A DNA stretch of 36,324 bases from Planctomycetaceae bacterium. GTDB taxonomy: Bacteria > Planctomycetota > Planctomycetia > Planctomycetales > Planctomycetaceae. The stretch covers positions 1-36,324 of the forward strand of contig CANJQC010000049.1 of the NCBI GenBank assembly GCA_947476295.1, in the 5' to 3' direction. Both the position numbers and the translations under genes were made by a program. The notes beneath the pieces were generated by a model. That model made no database searches. It was given only the letters and a program-made list of their open reading frames with translations, and was not told where the DNA came from. Positions 1 through 8,135 of the stretch are shown piece after piece (position 1 is the stretch's first letter; each line of letters begins with the position of its first letter).

Positions 1-2
1 GC

Positions 3-737
3 CTGTCATTTGCTGTCCCCCCCTTCGTCGCATTGGCCGTTAGTCTGCTGACTTTGATCAGCCACGCTCAGGATGATCCTCAGGCAGCGCCTTCGGCACC
101 GGCTGCCCGCATCGACGGCACTGGTCCCGGCTGGAGAGCGCTCGGCAAAGACGATTTTGTGAATGTCAACTGTGACGAAAATACATGGACTTTTCCCGAT
201 GGCGAAATTCACTGCACCGGCAGTCCGGTCGGTGTCATGCGGACAAATACGGAACTGACCAATTTTGAACTGGTCGTTGAATGGAGGCATCTGAAATCTG
301 CTGGAAACTCCGGCGTGTTCCTGTGGGCCAATGAACAATCACTTTCAGCGTTGAAAAGAAACGAACTGCCAGCAGGAATAGAGGTTCAGGTATTAGATCA
401 TGGCTACTCGGAAAACTATCGCAAGCAGACCGGCAAGGATCCGGATTGGTTTACGACCAACGGTGACGTGTTTCCAACTGGAAATGCCGACATGACACCG
501 TTTCCTCCTGTAGCTCCCGGCGGAAAACGCAGCTTTCCAAGCAAGAATCTGAGTCACGGAGTCGGCGAATGGAATCACTACTATGTCCGCGCAATTAACG
601 GCGAAGTTCGGTTGTGGGTCAACGGGGAAGAAGTTTCCGGGGGCAAGGACTGCAAACCAGCCAGTGGCTTCCTGTGCCTAGAATCAGAAGGCTCACCGAT
701 CGAGTTTCGCGGCCTGCGAGTTCGCGAACTGCCATAG
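3..737 (+). CDS. Secreted DUF1080 (3-keto-disaccharide hydrolase-like) protein, 5' end cut by window
   Basis: The reading frame is open from the window edge. Residues read before the first possible start (TTG at 33) are hydrophobic and join the following hydrophobic stretch, which ends in SHAQ, so this is probably a signal peptide whose true start lies upstream. The mature part resembles the DUF1080/PF06439 fold, a concanavalin/LamG-like beta sandwich common in planctomycetes. Family hallmarks visible are NFELVVEWR, GNSGVFLWA, GIEVQVLDHG, GEWNHYYVRAINGEVRLWVNG and the C-terminal PIEFRGLRVREL. Some relatives act on 3-keto-sugars or bind glycans; the substrate here cannot be read from sequence. 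It probably acts in the periplasm or outside the cell. The next gene starts 42 bases downstream on the same strand. Family assignment is firm; function is only by family. Confidence 0.82.
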   Translation: MSFAVPPFVALAVSLLTLISHAQDDPQAAPSAPAARIDGTGPGWRALGKDDFVNVNCDENTWTFPDGEIHCTGSPVGVMRTNTELTNFELVVEWRHLKSAGNSGVFLWANEQSLSALKRNELPAGIEVQVLDHGYSENYRKQTGKDPDWFTTNGDVFPTGNADMTPFPPVAPGGKRSFPSKNLSHGVGEWNHYYVRAINGEVRLWVNGEEVSGGKDCKPASGFLCLESEGSPIEFRGLRVRELP

Positions 738-771
738 CATTCTTCCAGCGAACTGCATGGGGCAATATCGT

Positions 772-800
772 ACAAACGAATGAAGGACAAACGAATGAAG
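772..800 (+). repeat. 15-bp tandem duplication carrying two candidate start codons
   Basis: ACAAACGAATGAAG occurs at 772-785 and again at 787-800 (15-base period). Each copy contains an in-frame ATG, at 780 and 795, so the following gene has two starts in identical local context. Neither is preceded by a convincing Shine-Dalgarno site. Confidence 0.85.
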
Positions 801-3098
801 TCATATTCGTTCATGGGACGTCTGCTACTGCTTCTGCTCGTCGTCAGCCACACCTCAGAATGTCGGGCTCAGGCAGCCTCAGGGGACGCAGAGAGCGCAG
901 ACGCAGAACAGGCACAGCGGAGTCTTGCAGACAAGATTCGCAAATCACTGGTCGTCGTTCGAGCGACGGATCGCGCGGGTGATGAATCCGGATTCGGAGC
1001 AGGCTTTGCGGTCGATCAGCCGGGGCTTATTGCTACCGCCAGGCATGTAATCGGTGATGGGCGTGAATTTGTGGTTGAGCTTCCCGATGGCAGTATTGCC
1101 CCGGTCCTTGAGATCTTTGCATCATCCAGCCAATTGGATCTGGCCATCGTGCGGATTGACAACACGTCGCTGCAACCGTTGCCGCTGTCGACGGACGAAG
1201 TTGTCAAAAATCGTCGTCTGATTGCCCTGGGACATCCGCGAGGCAAGCGGAATGAAATGGCCAGCGGTTCGTATTCAGGCAACTATGAAATTGACGGAAT
1301 CGGAATGCTGGAACTGGCGATGCCCATCGAACCAGGCAACAGCGGCGGTCCGGTACTCACAACTGACGGTCAGGTCGTCGGATTGGTCACGATGAAATCA
1401 ACTGTGAAGAACAGCGTTGGCTACGCTCTGTCTGCAAAACTTATTCGGCAAATGATCGACGATCCAAACCCTGTGCCGCTCGCTCGCTGGAAAACGATCG
1501 GCACGCTTGATGCTCGGCTCTGGAAGCCAGTGTTCGGAGCCGAATGGAAGCAGCGATCCGGCCGAATTATTGTGAGCGGTCCTGGTACGTCGTTTGGCGG
1601 TCGGACATTGTGCGTGCGTCAAAGCCCGTGTCCGGAGGTTCCGTTTGATCTGAAAGTGGACGCGAAATTGGGCGACGAACAAGGCGCTGCGGGGCTGATC
1701 TTTCATTCTGACGGTGGAGACCGGCACTATGGTTTTTATCCCAGCGCTGGAAATATGCGACTCACTTGCTTCGATGGCCCCGATGTCGGGTCATGGACAA
1801 TCCTGCATAACGAACCACATGCTGCGTATCGATCTCAGGACTGGAACACTTTGATGGTGCGAATTCATGCGGATCATTTTGAATGCTTTCTTAATGGTGA
1901 AAAGGTAGTCGAATCGCGTGACAACGTCGTTCCGCATGGGGCGATTGGGCTAGCGGCTTTTCGAAGCACATCTGCAGAATTTCGGCGATTCCAGACTGGA
2001 GCGAACCTGCTTCCGATGCCGCTGGATGATGATGCTCAACTCGCATTGAGGGACATTGTCGCACGCGTCCGTCCGAATCGTCCATCTGGTCCGGACGCTG
2101 TCGTAGACCTGCTTCCATTCAGCGAACAGGCAGCGGACTCTTTATCCGCTGAAGCCGACAGAATGGAGGGCCGAGCGAAGCGTCTGCGACAACTGGCCGT
2201 CGAAGTCCATGAGTCTTCGCTTCGAGCACAGCTTGCCAAAGTACTCGGTCTGCCAGACACTGCGGGTGATGACAACGCTGATGGTGCGGGTCTCGATCAC
2301 GGATCACTGCTACGAGCGGCGTTGTTGATCGCGCGGATGGACAATGCTGACGTCGATGTAGAGGCGTACGTTGATCGCGTTCAGCAAATGGCCGACGAGA
2401 TTCGTGGTGTTCTGCCGGAAGGTGCCGACGAAGCCACGCGGCTTGCTGCCATGGACCGACATTTATTCGAAGAACTGGGCGTTCACGGAAGTCGATTTGA
2501 ATACTACACCCGTGCCAACAGCTACATCAACGAAGTGATTGAAGACCGTGAGGGACTTCCGATCACGCTGTCAGTCCTTTACATCGACATCGGCCGCCGA
2601 CTGAATCTGAGCATTCAGGGGATCGGTCTGCCGGGACACTTCGTCGTGCAATTCGTACCGAATGCTGCGCCGACAGATTCGCAGCTGATCGATCCTTTCG
2701 AACGCGGCAAGCGATTGTCAGAAGTCGATGTGGTTAATCGGCTTACCGAAATGCGCTATCCAAATCTGCCACAGTTTCGAGTTCCCCAAACGACCGTGCA
2801 AATCTGTGAACGCATGCTCGGCAACCTGCTGGGACTGGCAGAACAGGAAAAAGATGACGCCGCTGTCCTTCGGTATCTTGAGACGCTGGTGCTGCTTGTT
2901 CCGACTAGTCCCGAGTACCGCGCGAAACGCTTGGAGATTCGGGCTCGTACGGGCCGACTGACCAACGCCATCGATGACGCTGACTGGTTCTTGGAACATC
3001 AACCGGACGGTATTGACTTCGAACGCCTTCGCGCTCTACGAACGACTCTTGAAGCAGAACTGTCTCGTCAACAGGCAGAAGATGCCGGTGCTAACTGA
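780..3098 (+). CDS. Secreted trypsin-like protease fused to a LamG/DUF1080-like domain and a SirB1-type transglutaminase-like domain
   Basis: This 772-residue multidomain protein starts with a signal peptide (about residues 1-31, hydrophobic run from about 14). Residues about 50-228 are a trypsin-like serine protease of the HtrA/DegP type with a complete triad: His89 (TARHVI), Asp120 (LDLAIV) and Ser188 (GNSGGP). No PDZ domain follows. Residues about 240-405 look like a LamG/DUF1080 beta sandwich (AAGLIFHSDGGDRHYGFY, FECFLNGEKV). Residues about 500-700 match the SirB1/Transglut_core2 family (YINEVIEDREGLPITLSVLY, then LPGHFVVQF and LIDPF), followed by a TPR-like helical tail. The likely location is the periplasm. 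The ATG at 780 or the duplicated one at 795 could start it. Domain calls are good; the physiological target is unknown, and the SirB1 part may be catalytic or a binding module. Confidence 0.85.
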   Translation: MKDKRMKSYSFMGRLLLLLLVVSHTSECRAQAASGDAESADAEQAQRSLADKIRKSLVVVRATDRAGDESGFGAGFAVDQPGLIATARHVIGDGREFVVELPDGSIAPVLEIFASSSQLDLAIVRIDNTSLQPLPLSTDEVVKNRRLIALGHPRGKRNEMASGSYSGNYEIDGIGMLELAMPIEPGNSGGPVLTTDGQVVGLVTMKSTVKNSVGYALSAKLIRQMIDDPNPVPLARWKTIGTLDARLWKPVFGAEWKQRSGRIIVSGPGTSFGGRTLCVRQSPCPEVPFDLKVDAKLGDEQGAAGLIFHSDGGDRHYGFYPSAGNMRLTCFDGPDVGSWTILHNEPHAAYRSQDWNTLMVRIHADHFECFLNGEKVVESRDNVVPHGAIGLAAFRSTSAEFRRFQTGANLLPMPLDDDAQLALRDIVARVRPNRPSGPDAVVDLLPFSEQAADSLSAEADRMEGRAKRLRQLAVEVHESSLRAQLAKVLGLPDTAGDDNADGAGLDHGSLLRAALLIARMDNADVDVEAYVDRVQQMADEIRGVLPEGADEATRLAAMDRHLFEELGVHGSRFEYYTRANSYINEVIEDREGLPITLSVLYIDIGRRLNLSIQGIGLPGHFVVQFVPNAAPTDSQLIDPFERGKRLSEVDVVNRLTEMRYPNLPQFRVPQTTVQICERMLGNLLGLAEQEKDDAAVLRYLETLVLLVPTSPEYRAKRLEIRARTGRLTNAIDDADWFLEHQPDGIDFERLRALRTTLEAELSRQQAEDAGAN

Positions 3099-3343
3099 AA
3101 CCACGGATCAGACTGATCGGACCGAACCGACGGATGTCAGAACGGAACCGGCGTATGGCAAACCGGGTAAATTGCGACGACGCTGCCCGACGATCCGGAT
3201 AATCCGCGCGTGGCGGGGGGCCGATTCGCTGGATCAACTTTGCCGGATATGACGATTCTTCGGAAAGCATGAATTGTGCGAGGCGATGCTCGTTGGGAGC
3301 AATGTTTCTCCCTGTTTGTCGTTCAGCAATTCCGTAAACATCC

Positions 3344-5803
3344 ATGAATCACATTGCCGAACAGCCTGAACACTCTTCAATTGCCGCTCGGATGAGCGAC
3401 ATTGGTAGGTTGTTGGCTGGTTTCCTGCAGAACCGCCGAACTCGCTGCATTCTGAGTTGCGCGGCGATCGTAACGGCCTTTGTGACACTGAACGTGATTC
3501 CGGAATCCCTTGTCTCGGCAGCTCAACTGCGAGCTGATCCGGCTGACAATTCCGGGCTGATGATTGTGCCGCGCAGGGCAGACGTAAGCACAGGGATGAT
3601 CCCGCCGTGGCAGACACCGGCCTCTGCGACCGTTCGCCAGGTGTCGTCGGAATCTGAAGGCCTTCATGGCCGTGTTGATCGATCTGTCTCTGCACCGTCC
3701 AAGGCTGTCTTGCGGCGTCCCGTTCCGCAAGTGCCGCCGCCGTATCGACCTGATGAAACACCAACTCCGAATATTCATTCGATGCCAGCGCATTCAAATG
3801 CTTCCGATGGCATGTCATCTTCCAACGCACCTCACTTTGATGCCCCTGCGCCTCGAATATCGCGTGGTGTCGCAGCGCCGCAGCCGAGTCGTGCAAATTT
3901 TGGCCACGCACCTGGAACATCGGACTTTCGGGCCACCACGGAGTGCGACGCTCCGGCGTGGATAAATCCGTATTATGATCGCACGGCACTAATGCCACAG
4001 GGCCGTGAAAACTCACCCACACCGGCCCCGTCTGTTGTGTTACCAATTGATTACATTGCCTGGTGGGATCCGCTGGTGCGTCAGAGCGCAGGGCTGGCTG
4101 CGAATACATTTCCAGTCGAAGTCTCAACGCTGGTGCAGCAGGCTTTGGCTCATGCGCCACAGGTTCAGGTACTGCAGGCCGATCCGGAAGTACAATATAC
4201 CATTGCGCGTCAGGAGGAGGCGGCATTCGACTGGCGTGCATTCCTTGATGCAAAGTACAGCGACCTCAACGACCCGGTCGGAAACACGTTGACGACCGGC
4301 AATAATGACACCCGCTTTACCGACAACAAAGTGAATTCGCAGGGCGGCTTCAAACGTCGTACCGAATCTGGCGGTGAATTACAGATCGCGCAATCGCTTG
4401 GTCGCCAGTACAACAATTCGGTGTTTCTGCTGCCCAATCCGCAGGCCACATCGCGTCTGGAACTCAGCTTCCGGCAGCCATTGATGAATTCCGCAGGAAC
4501 CGTCTATAACCAGAAGCATATTGTCCTGGCAGGCATCAATTCCAACATTGCCAGCGATGAAACTCTGCAGGAGCTTCAGACACATCTCTTTAGAGTCGCC
4601 GAAGCTTACTGGACACTGTATCGGGCGCGAGCTGAATTCTTTCAGCGTCAAAGACTTCTTCAGTCTGCTCAGAGCGTACTGCAGACACTGGAAGGCCGTA
4701 ATCAGGTTGACGCAATCCCGCGTCAGATCCTGCGGGCGAAAGCTGCTGTGGCGCGAGCGGAATCGCGGATGCAACGCGCTGTCACTGATATCAGGAATGC
4801 CGAATCCCGGTTGCGACTTCTCGTGAATGATCCTTCAATGATTAACAGCGGGCCACTGGAGTTTACGCCCGCGGAATCACCCGCCTCAATGCCGTCTACG
4901 ACCGGATTACGTGAAGCACTGGAAACATCGCTCGTCAATCGGCCGGACATTTCACGCGCGATTCGTCAGATGAGAGCGTCGAGTGTCCGGATCGGTGTCA
5001 GCAAAAACGAGCTTCTGCCGCGTCTTGATTTTCTTGTCACATCGTACGTGGCCGGACTGCAGGGTCGCGCGCAGCTTATCGACTCAATTGGCAATCAGTT
5101 CTCCGACGGTCGTCCCGGGTACACAGTCGGACTGGAATTCGAAGTGCCGCTGGGCAATCGAGCTGCAAAGGCGAAGATGGAACAGCGACAATGGGAACTC
5201 AAACGAGCCATCAGCGAGTTTCGTGTAACCGTAGAGACTTCATTGACGGAAGTAGAGATCGCAAATCGCGAAGTTGACACGGCGTATCGCGACATGCTGG
5301 GAAAATATCAGGCGATGCTCGCTGCACAGAACGAAATCGCCTATCTGCAGGATCGCTTCAATGCTCTGCCGCTGATCGAAGACTCTGGTATGTTGCTGCT
5401 GGAAGATCTGCTCGACGGTTACGAACGCCTGGCCGACGAAGAATCGGCCTTTGTGCAGGCTCAAACAAGCTACGCTCTTTCGATCATCCAGCTTCGGCGC
5501 ACGAACGGAACGCTGATGCGGTCACGTCACGATGCTCCGAAACTAGATCCTGACGAATCGGAATGGATGACGGCCCGCGCCGAACAGACGGCCGAAGAGA
5601 CCGAAGAACGTGCCACGCGAACAGCGAGTTCCAGAAGATCAGAACCGGTCGATGATCAAGGTCGTCCGCCTGCGGCATGGTCACAGCCGCTCGGACCGCG
5701 TTTTGGGAAATCTGGTTCAGTGCATGAGCCGACTCAGCAGGCATCGGTTGTGAAGGCTCCTGTCCGACCTGCGTCATTTGGCGGCCATTCGTTTGGGAAT
5801 TAA
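3344..5803 (+). CDS. TolC-like outer-membrane efflux protein with long disordered N- and C-terminal extensions
   Basis: This 819-residue protein has an N-terminal cytosolic stretch, then a hydrophobic segment at about 36-60 (signal or anchor), then roughly 180 residues rich in Pro, Ser and Ala. The core from about 240 to 720 is an outer-membrane efflux (OEP/TolC) domain. It has long amphipathic helices (EAYWTLYRARAEFFQRQ, AKAAVARAESRMQRAVTDI), the internal repeat expected of the family, and beta-strand segments such as LELSFRQPLMN and YTVGLEFEVPLGNRAAKA. The last ~100 residues are charged and low-complexity. TolC proteins form the outer-membrane exit duct of export systems. Usual length is about 450-500 residues, so the tails are notable. 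No HlyD-type adaptor or inner-membrane pump is adjacent in the window; the next gene on the same strand is SecA-like. No clear Shine-Dalgarno precedes the ATG. Confidence 0.85.
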   Translation: MNHIAEQPEHSSIAARMSDIGRLLAGFLQNRRTRCILSCAAIVTAFVTLNVIPESLVSAAQLRADPADNSGLMIVPRRADVSTGMIPPWQTPASATVRQVSSESEGLHGRVDRSVSAPSKAVLRRPVPQVPPPYRPDETPTPNIHSMPAHSNASDGMSSSNAPHFDAPAPRISRGVAAPQPSRANFGHAPGTSDFRATTECDAPAWINPYYDRTALMPQGRENSPTPAPSVVLPIDYIAWWDPLVRQSAGLAANTFPVEVSTLVQQALAHAPQVQVLQADPEVQYTIARQEEAAFDWRAFLDAKYSDLNDPVGNTLTTGNNDTRFTDNKVNSQGGFKRRTESGGELQIAQSLGRQYNNSVFLLPNPQATSRLELSFRQPLMNSAGTVYNQKHIVLAGINSNIASDETLQELQTHLFRVAEAYWTLYRARAEFFQRQRLLQSAQSVLQTLEGRNQVDAIPRQILRAKAAVARAESRMQRAVTDIRNAESRLRLLVNDPSMINSGPLEFTPAESPASMPSTTGLREALETSLVNRPDISRAIRQMRASSVRIGVSKNELLPRLDFLVTSYVAGLQGRAQLIDSIGNQFSDGRPGYTVGLEFEVPLGNRAAKAKMEQRQWELKRAISEFRVTVETSLTEVEIANREVDTAYRDMLGKYQAMLAAQNEIAYLQDRFNALPLIEDSGMLLLEDLLDGYERLADEESAFVQAQTSYALSIIQLRRTNGTLMRSRHDAPKLDPDESEWMTARAEQTAEETEERATRTASSRRSEPVDDQGRPPAAWSQPLGPRFGKSGSVHEPTQQASVVKAPVRPASFGGHSFGN

Positions 5804-5860
5804 TTGTCGGGTTATGAAACTCCCACTTCGGGGATTGCTCTATTTCGTCACTTCGCCGTT

Positions 5861-5904
5861 TGACTCTCTGAGTCGAGCGTAACAAATTTCGACTCAGAGA
5901 GTCA
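5861..5904. promoter_or_regulatory. Perfect 16-bp inverted repeat made of two palindromes, just before the SecA-like start
   Basis: Arms 5861-5876 and 5889-5904 are perfectly complementary, with a 12-base A/T-rich loop. Each arm also contains the palindrome GACTC-N3-GAGTC (5862-5874 and 5891-5903), with centres 29 bp apart. The right arm ends 7 bases before the ATG at 5912. No T-run follows on the + strand, so it is not a typical terminator for the upstream gene. It could be a paired operator, or an RNA hairpin that controls access to the start codon. The structure is certain; the role is inferred. Confidence 0.75.
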
Positions 5905-5911
5905 AGCTGCC

Positions 5912-7846
5912 ATGTCCGATTCCACACTGACAACAAAACGCCCTCAATCCAGGGCAACACTGCATCCTGCAGCGTTGAATAGATTCTCTCAAACGACTTC
6001 AGCACAGCTGATTCCCCATGTTCGCGCATTGTCGGAATCACTGCAGTCTGCGTCCGAAGCACAGTTGCGGAATGAGGTGGATCTTATCCGCCGCGAAATG
6101 GCGCGAGGTCAATCGCCGAGCGAACCGCATGTGCTGATCTCAGGACTAGCGCTTGCTGCTGAAGCTCTGCGGCGCACTGTGAGCGTGACTCTGTACGACG
6201 TGCAGTTACTGGCCACAATTGCGATGGCACGAAACTGTATTGCTCAGATGCAGACAGGTGAAGGCAAGACCTTTGTGGCGTTGACGGCTGCGCTGCATCT
6301 GTCATTCATCGGTCGTGGAGTTCATGTCATCACGTCGAACGTCTACCTCGCTGAGCGTGACCATAATCTTGCGACAAAGGCAGCATGTTTGCTGGGCGCC
6401 TCTGTTGCTCTGCTGCCCGAACGAGTTGATGCAGCGAAGAAAGCTCCGAGCTATGATGCTGATGTCACGTATGGCACAGCTCATGAATTCGGGCTCGATT
6501 ATCTGCGTGATCAATTGACACTGCGACAGCAATCCCGACTGCGACCTGATGAAAAGCTTCTGGGCAGCCTTCGGCACGATGCCACCTCGCGCCGCATCAC
6601 AATGCAGCGTGGACTGGCGTATGCTGTCGTCGATGACGCTGATAGTGTGTTAATTGACGCCGCCGGATCCCCGCTGGTACTCAGTTTTGGCTCCAACGAC
6701 CGGGCACCGGATGCAGATGTTCATTTGACCGCGAAAGCACTGGCAGAAGTTCTCCAGCCGGATGTTGAGTTCGTGGTGGAGCCGTCAAGCGGTCGAGTCG
6801 CTCTGACGGAATCCGGCGTGCAACGCTGTCACGCGGATGATGTAGCGATCCCGGTGCTGCAACTTGTGAGACCCTGGACCGAGTACGTGCAACAGGCATT
6901 GCGTGCGAAAGTTCTGTTTCGACGCGGCGTGCATTACGTGATAAGGAAAGATGAAGTGCAGATTGTCGATGAAACGACAGAAAAAATCTTTGAAGATCGT
7001 TCGTCGCAGGACGGTTTGCATCAGGCAATAGAAGCGTCACAGGATTTGCCGATCACTGCCGAAAAACAATCCGTCGCGCAAGTCACCAGGCAAAGGTTTT
7101 TCAGACTCTATGAGAATCTTTCCGGTGTGACGGGTACGGCAACCGGATGCGAACAGGAATTGAGTGATTTTTACAATCTGACGGTCGAAGAAATCCCGTT
7201 GCGTGTGCCGTCGCAGCGCGTCGTGCTGCCGACGCGATTTTTCGTGAGCAAAGCGGCGAAGATTCACGCGATCGCTCAGGATGTCATACTTGTGCAGCAA
7301 CTGGGACGGGCGGTGTTGATCGGAACACGGTCAATTCCTGATAGCGAAGCGCTGGCGGATAGGCTGGCTTCACTCAACATCGAGTGTCAACTGCTGAATG
7401 GACTTCAGGACGCAGCTGAGGCTGATATGATCAGCCGTGCCGGACATCCGCGAAGCGTCACCATCGCAACAAATCTTGCCGGGCGCGGAACTAATATTCA
7501 TCTGGATCCTGAAGTGCGGGCGAACGGCGGGCTGCATGTGATTGTCGCCGAGTACCAGAAGTCTTCGCGTATGGACCGACAGCTGATCGCACGTTGTGCG
7601 CGTCAGGGAGACCCCGGGTCGGCTCAAATGTACGCGTCGGCCGAGGATATTTTGATCGCTCTGCATGGCCCGTGGCTGGTAGAATCGCTGCAGCGGGAAG
7701 CGGAAGCAAACGGCGAAGTCGATGCGGATTTTTCTTCGCAGTTGAGACGCATTCAGGCATCGGCAGAACGACAACGGTACGAATCCCGTATCAACATGCT
7801 CCGCCGCGACATTGCCCGCAATTCGCTGCTGAAGCGTGTGAAATGA
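5912..7846 (+). CDS. Short SecA-like motor ATPase lacking most of the helical scaffold region
   Basis: This 644-residue protein matches SecA through the two nucleotide-binding domains and the preprotein cross-linking domain. Visible motifs are Walker A MQTGEGKT (about 113-120), YGTAHEFGLDYLRD (about 187-200), RGVHYVIRKDEVQIVDETT, SDGLHQAIEA-like DGLHQAIEA, LSGVTGTA, TIATNLAGRGTNIHL and ARCARQGDPGS. Differences from housekeeping SecA: the Walker B/DEAD segment is VDDADSVLID instead of VDEVDSILID, so the usual Glu is Asp (residue 242). The chain also ends about 72 residues after the RQGD motif, so most of the helical scaffold with its two-helix finger and the C-terminal zinc tail are absent (true SecA is usually 800-1000 residues). 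It follows the TolC-like gene by 108 bases. It is probably an accessory, SecA-derived motor; a substrate cannot be assigned. Confidence 0.85.
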   Translation: MSDSTLTTKRPQSRATLHPAALNRFSQTTSAQLIPHVRALSESLQSASEAQLRNEVDLIRREMARGQSPSEPHVLISGLALAAEALRRTVSVTLYDVQLLATIAMARNCIAQMQTGEGKTFVALTAALHLSFIGRGVHVITSNVYLAERDHNLATKAACLLGASVALLPERVDAAKKAPSYDADVTYGTAHEFGLDYLRDQLTLRQQSRLRPDEKLLGSLRHDATSRRITMQRGLAYAVVDDADSVLIDAAGSPLVLSFGSNDRAPDADVHLTAKALAEVLQPDVEFVVEPSSGRVALTESGVQRCHADDVAIPVLQLVRPWTEYVQQALRAKVLFRRGVHYVIRKDEVQIVDETTEKIFEDRSSQDGLHQAIEASQDLPITAEKQSVAQVTRQRFFRLYENLSGVTGTATGCEQELSDFYNLTVEEIPLRVPSQRVVLPTRFFVSKAAKIHAIAQDVILVQQLGRAVLIGTRSIPDSEALADRLASLNIECQLLNGLQDAAEADMISRAGHPRSVTIATNLAGRGTNIHLDPEVRANGGLHVIVAEYQKSSRMDRQLIARCARQGDPGSAQMYASAEDILIALHGPWLVESLQREAEANGEVDADFSSQLRRIQASAERQRYESRINMLRRDIARNSLLKRVK

Positions 7847-8135
7847 AGCAGCTTAGCAGGTCTTGTTGACAGATCCGGCGACGACGCTGGCGACGAGACC
7901 GCCGTGACACGAATATTGCCACTCTCGGCAGCCATGACCACGCGGGACTTCCGGAATGCGACAGGACCGGATTATGTCAATGGGCCATGCGCCAAACTGT
8001 TACTTCTTGTTTGAATTCATCCTCAATTCGCCGTGAAAATTCAGCTTCCGACGTTAGAATCCGGAAGCGGTCGATGCCGTAATACTTGGATTCTGAGCAT
8101 TGGGATCCTGAAATTGAGCGACAGAAGGAAGTGTG

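Noticed and set aside
3234-4253. 339-residue frame on the - strand
   Set aside because: It lies antisense to the TolC-like gene's Pro-rich region, has no domain motif, and its composition is that of a shadow frame.
5484-6062. 192-residue frame on the - strand spanning the TolC/SecA-like gap
   Set aside because: It overlaps two well-supported genes and the inverted repeat, with no recognisable motif.
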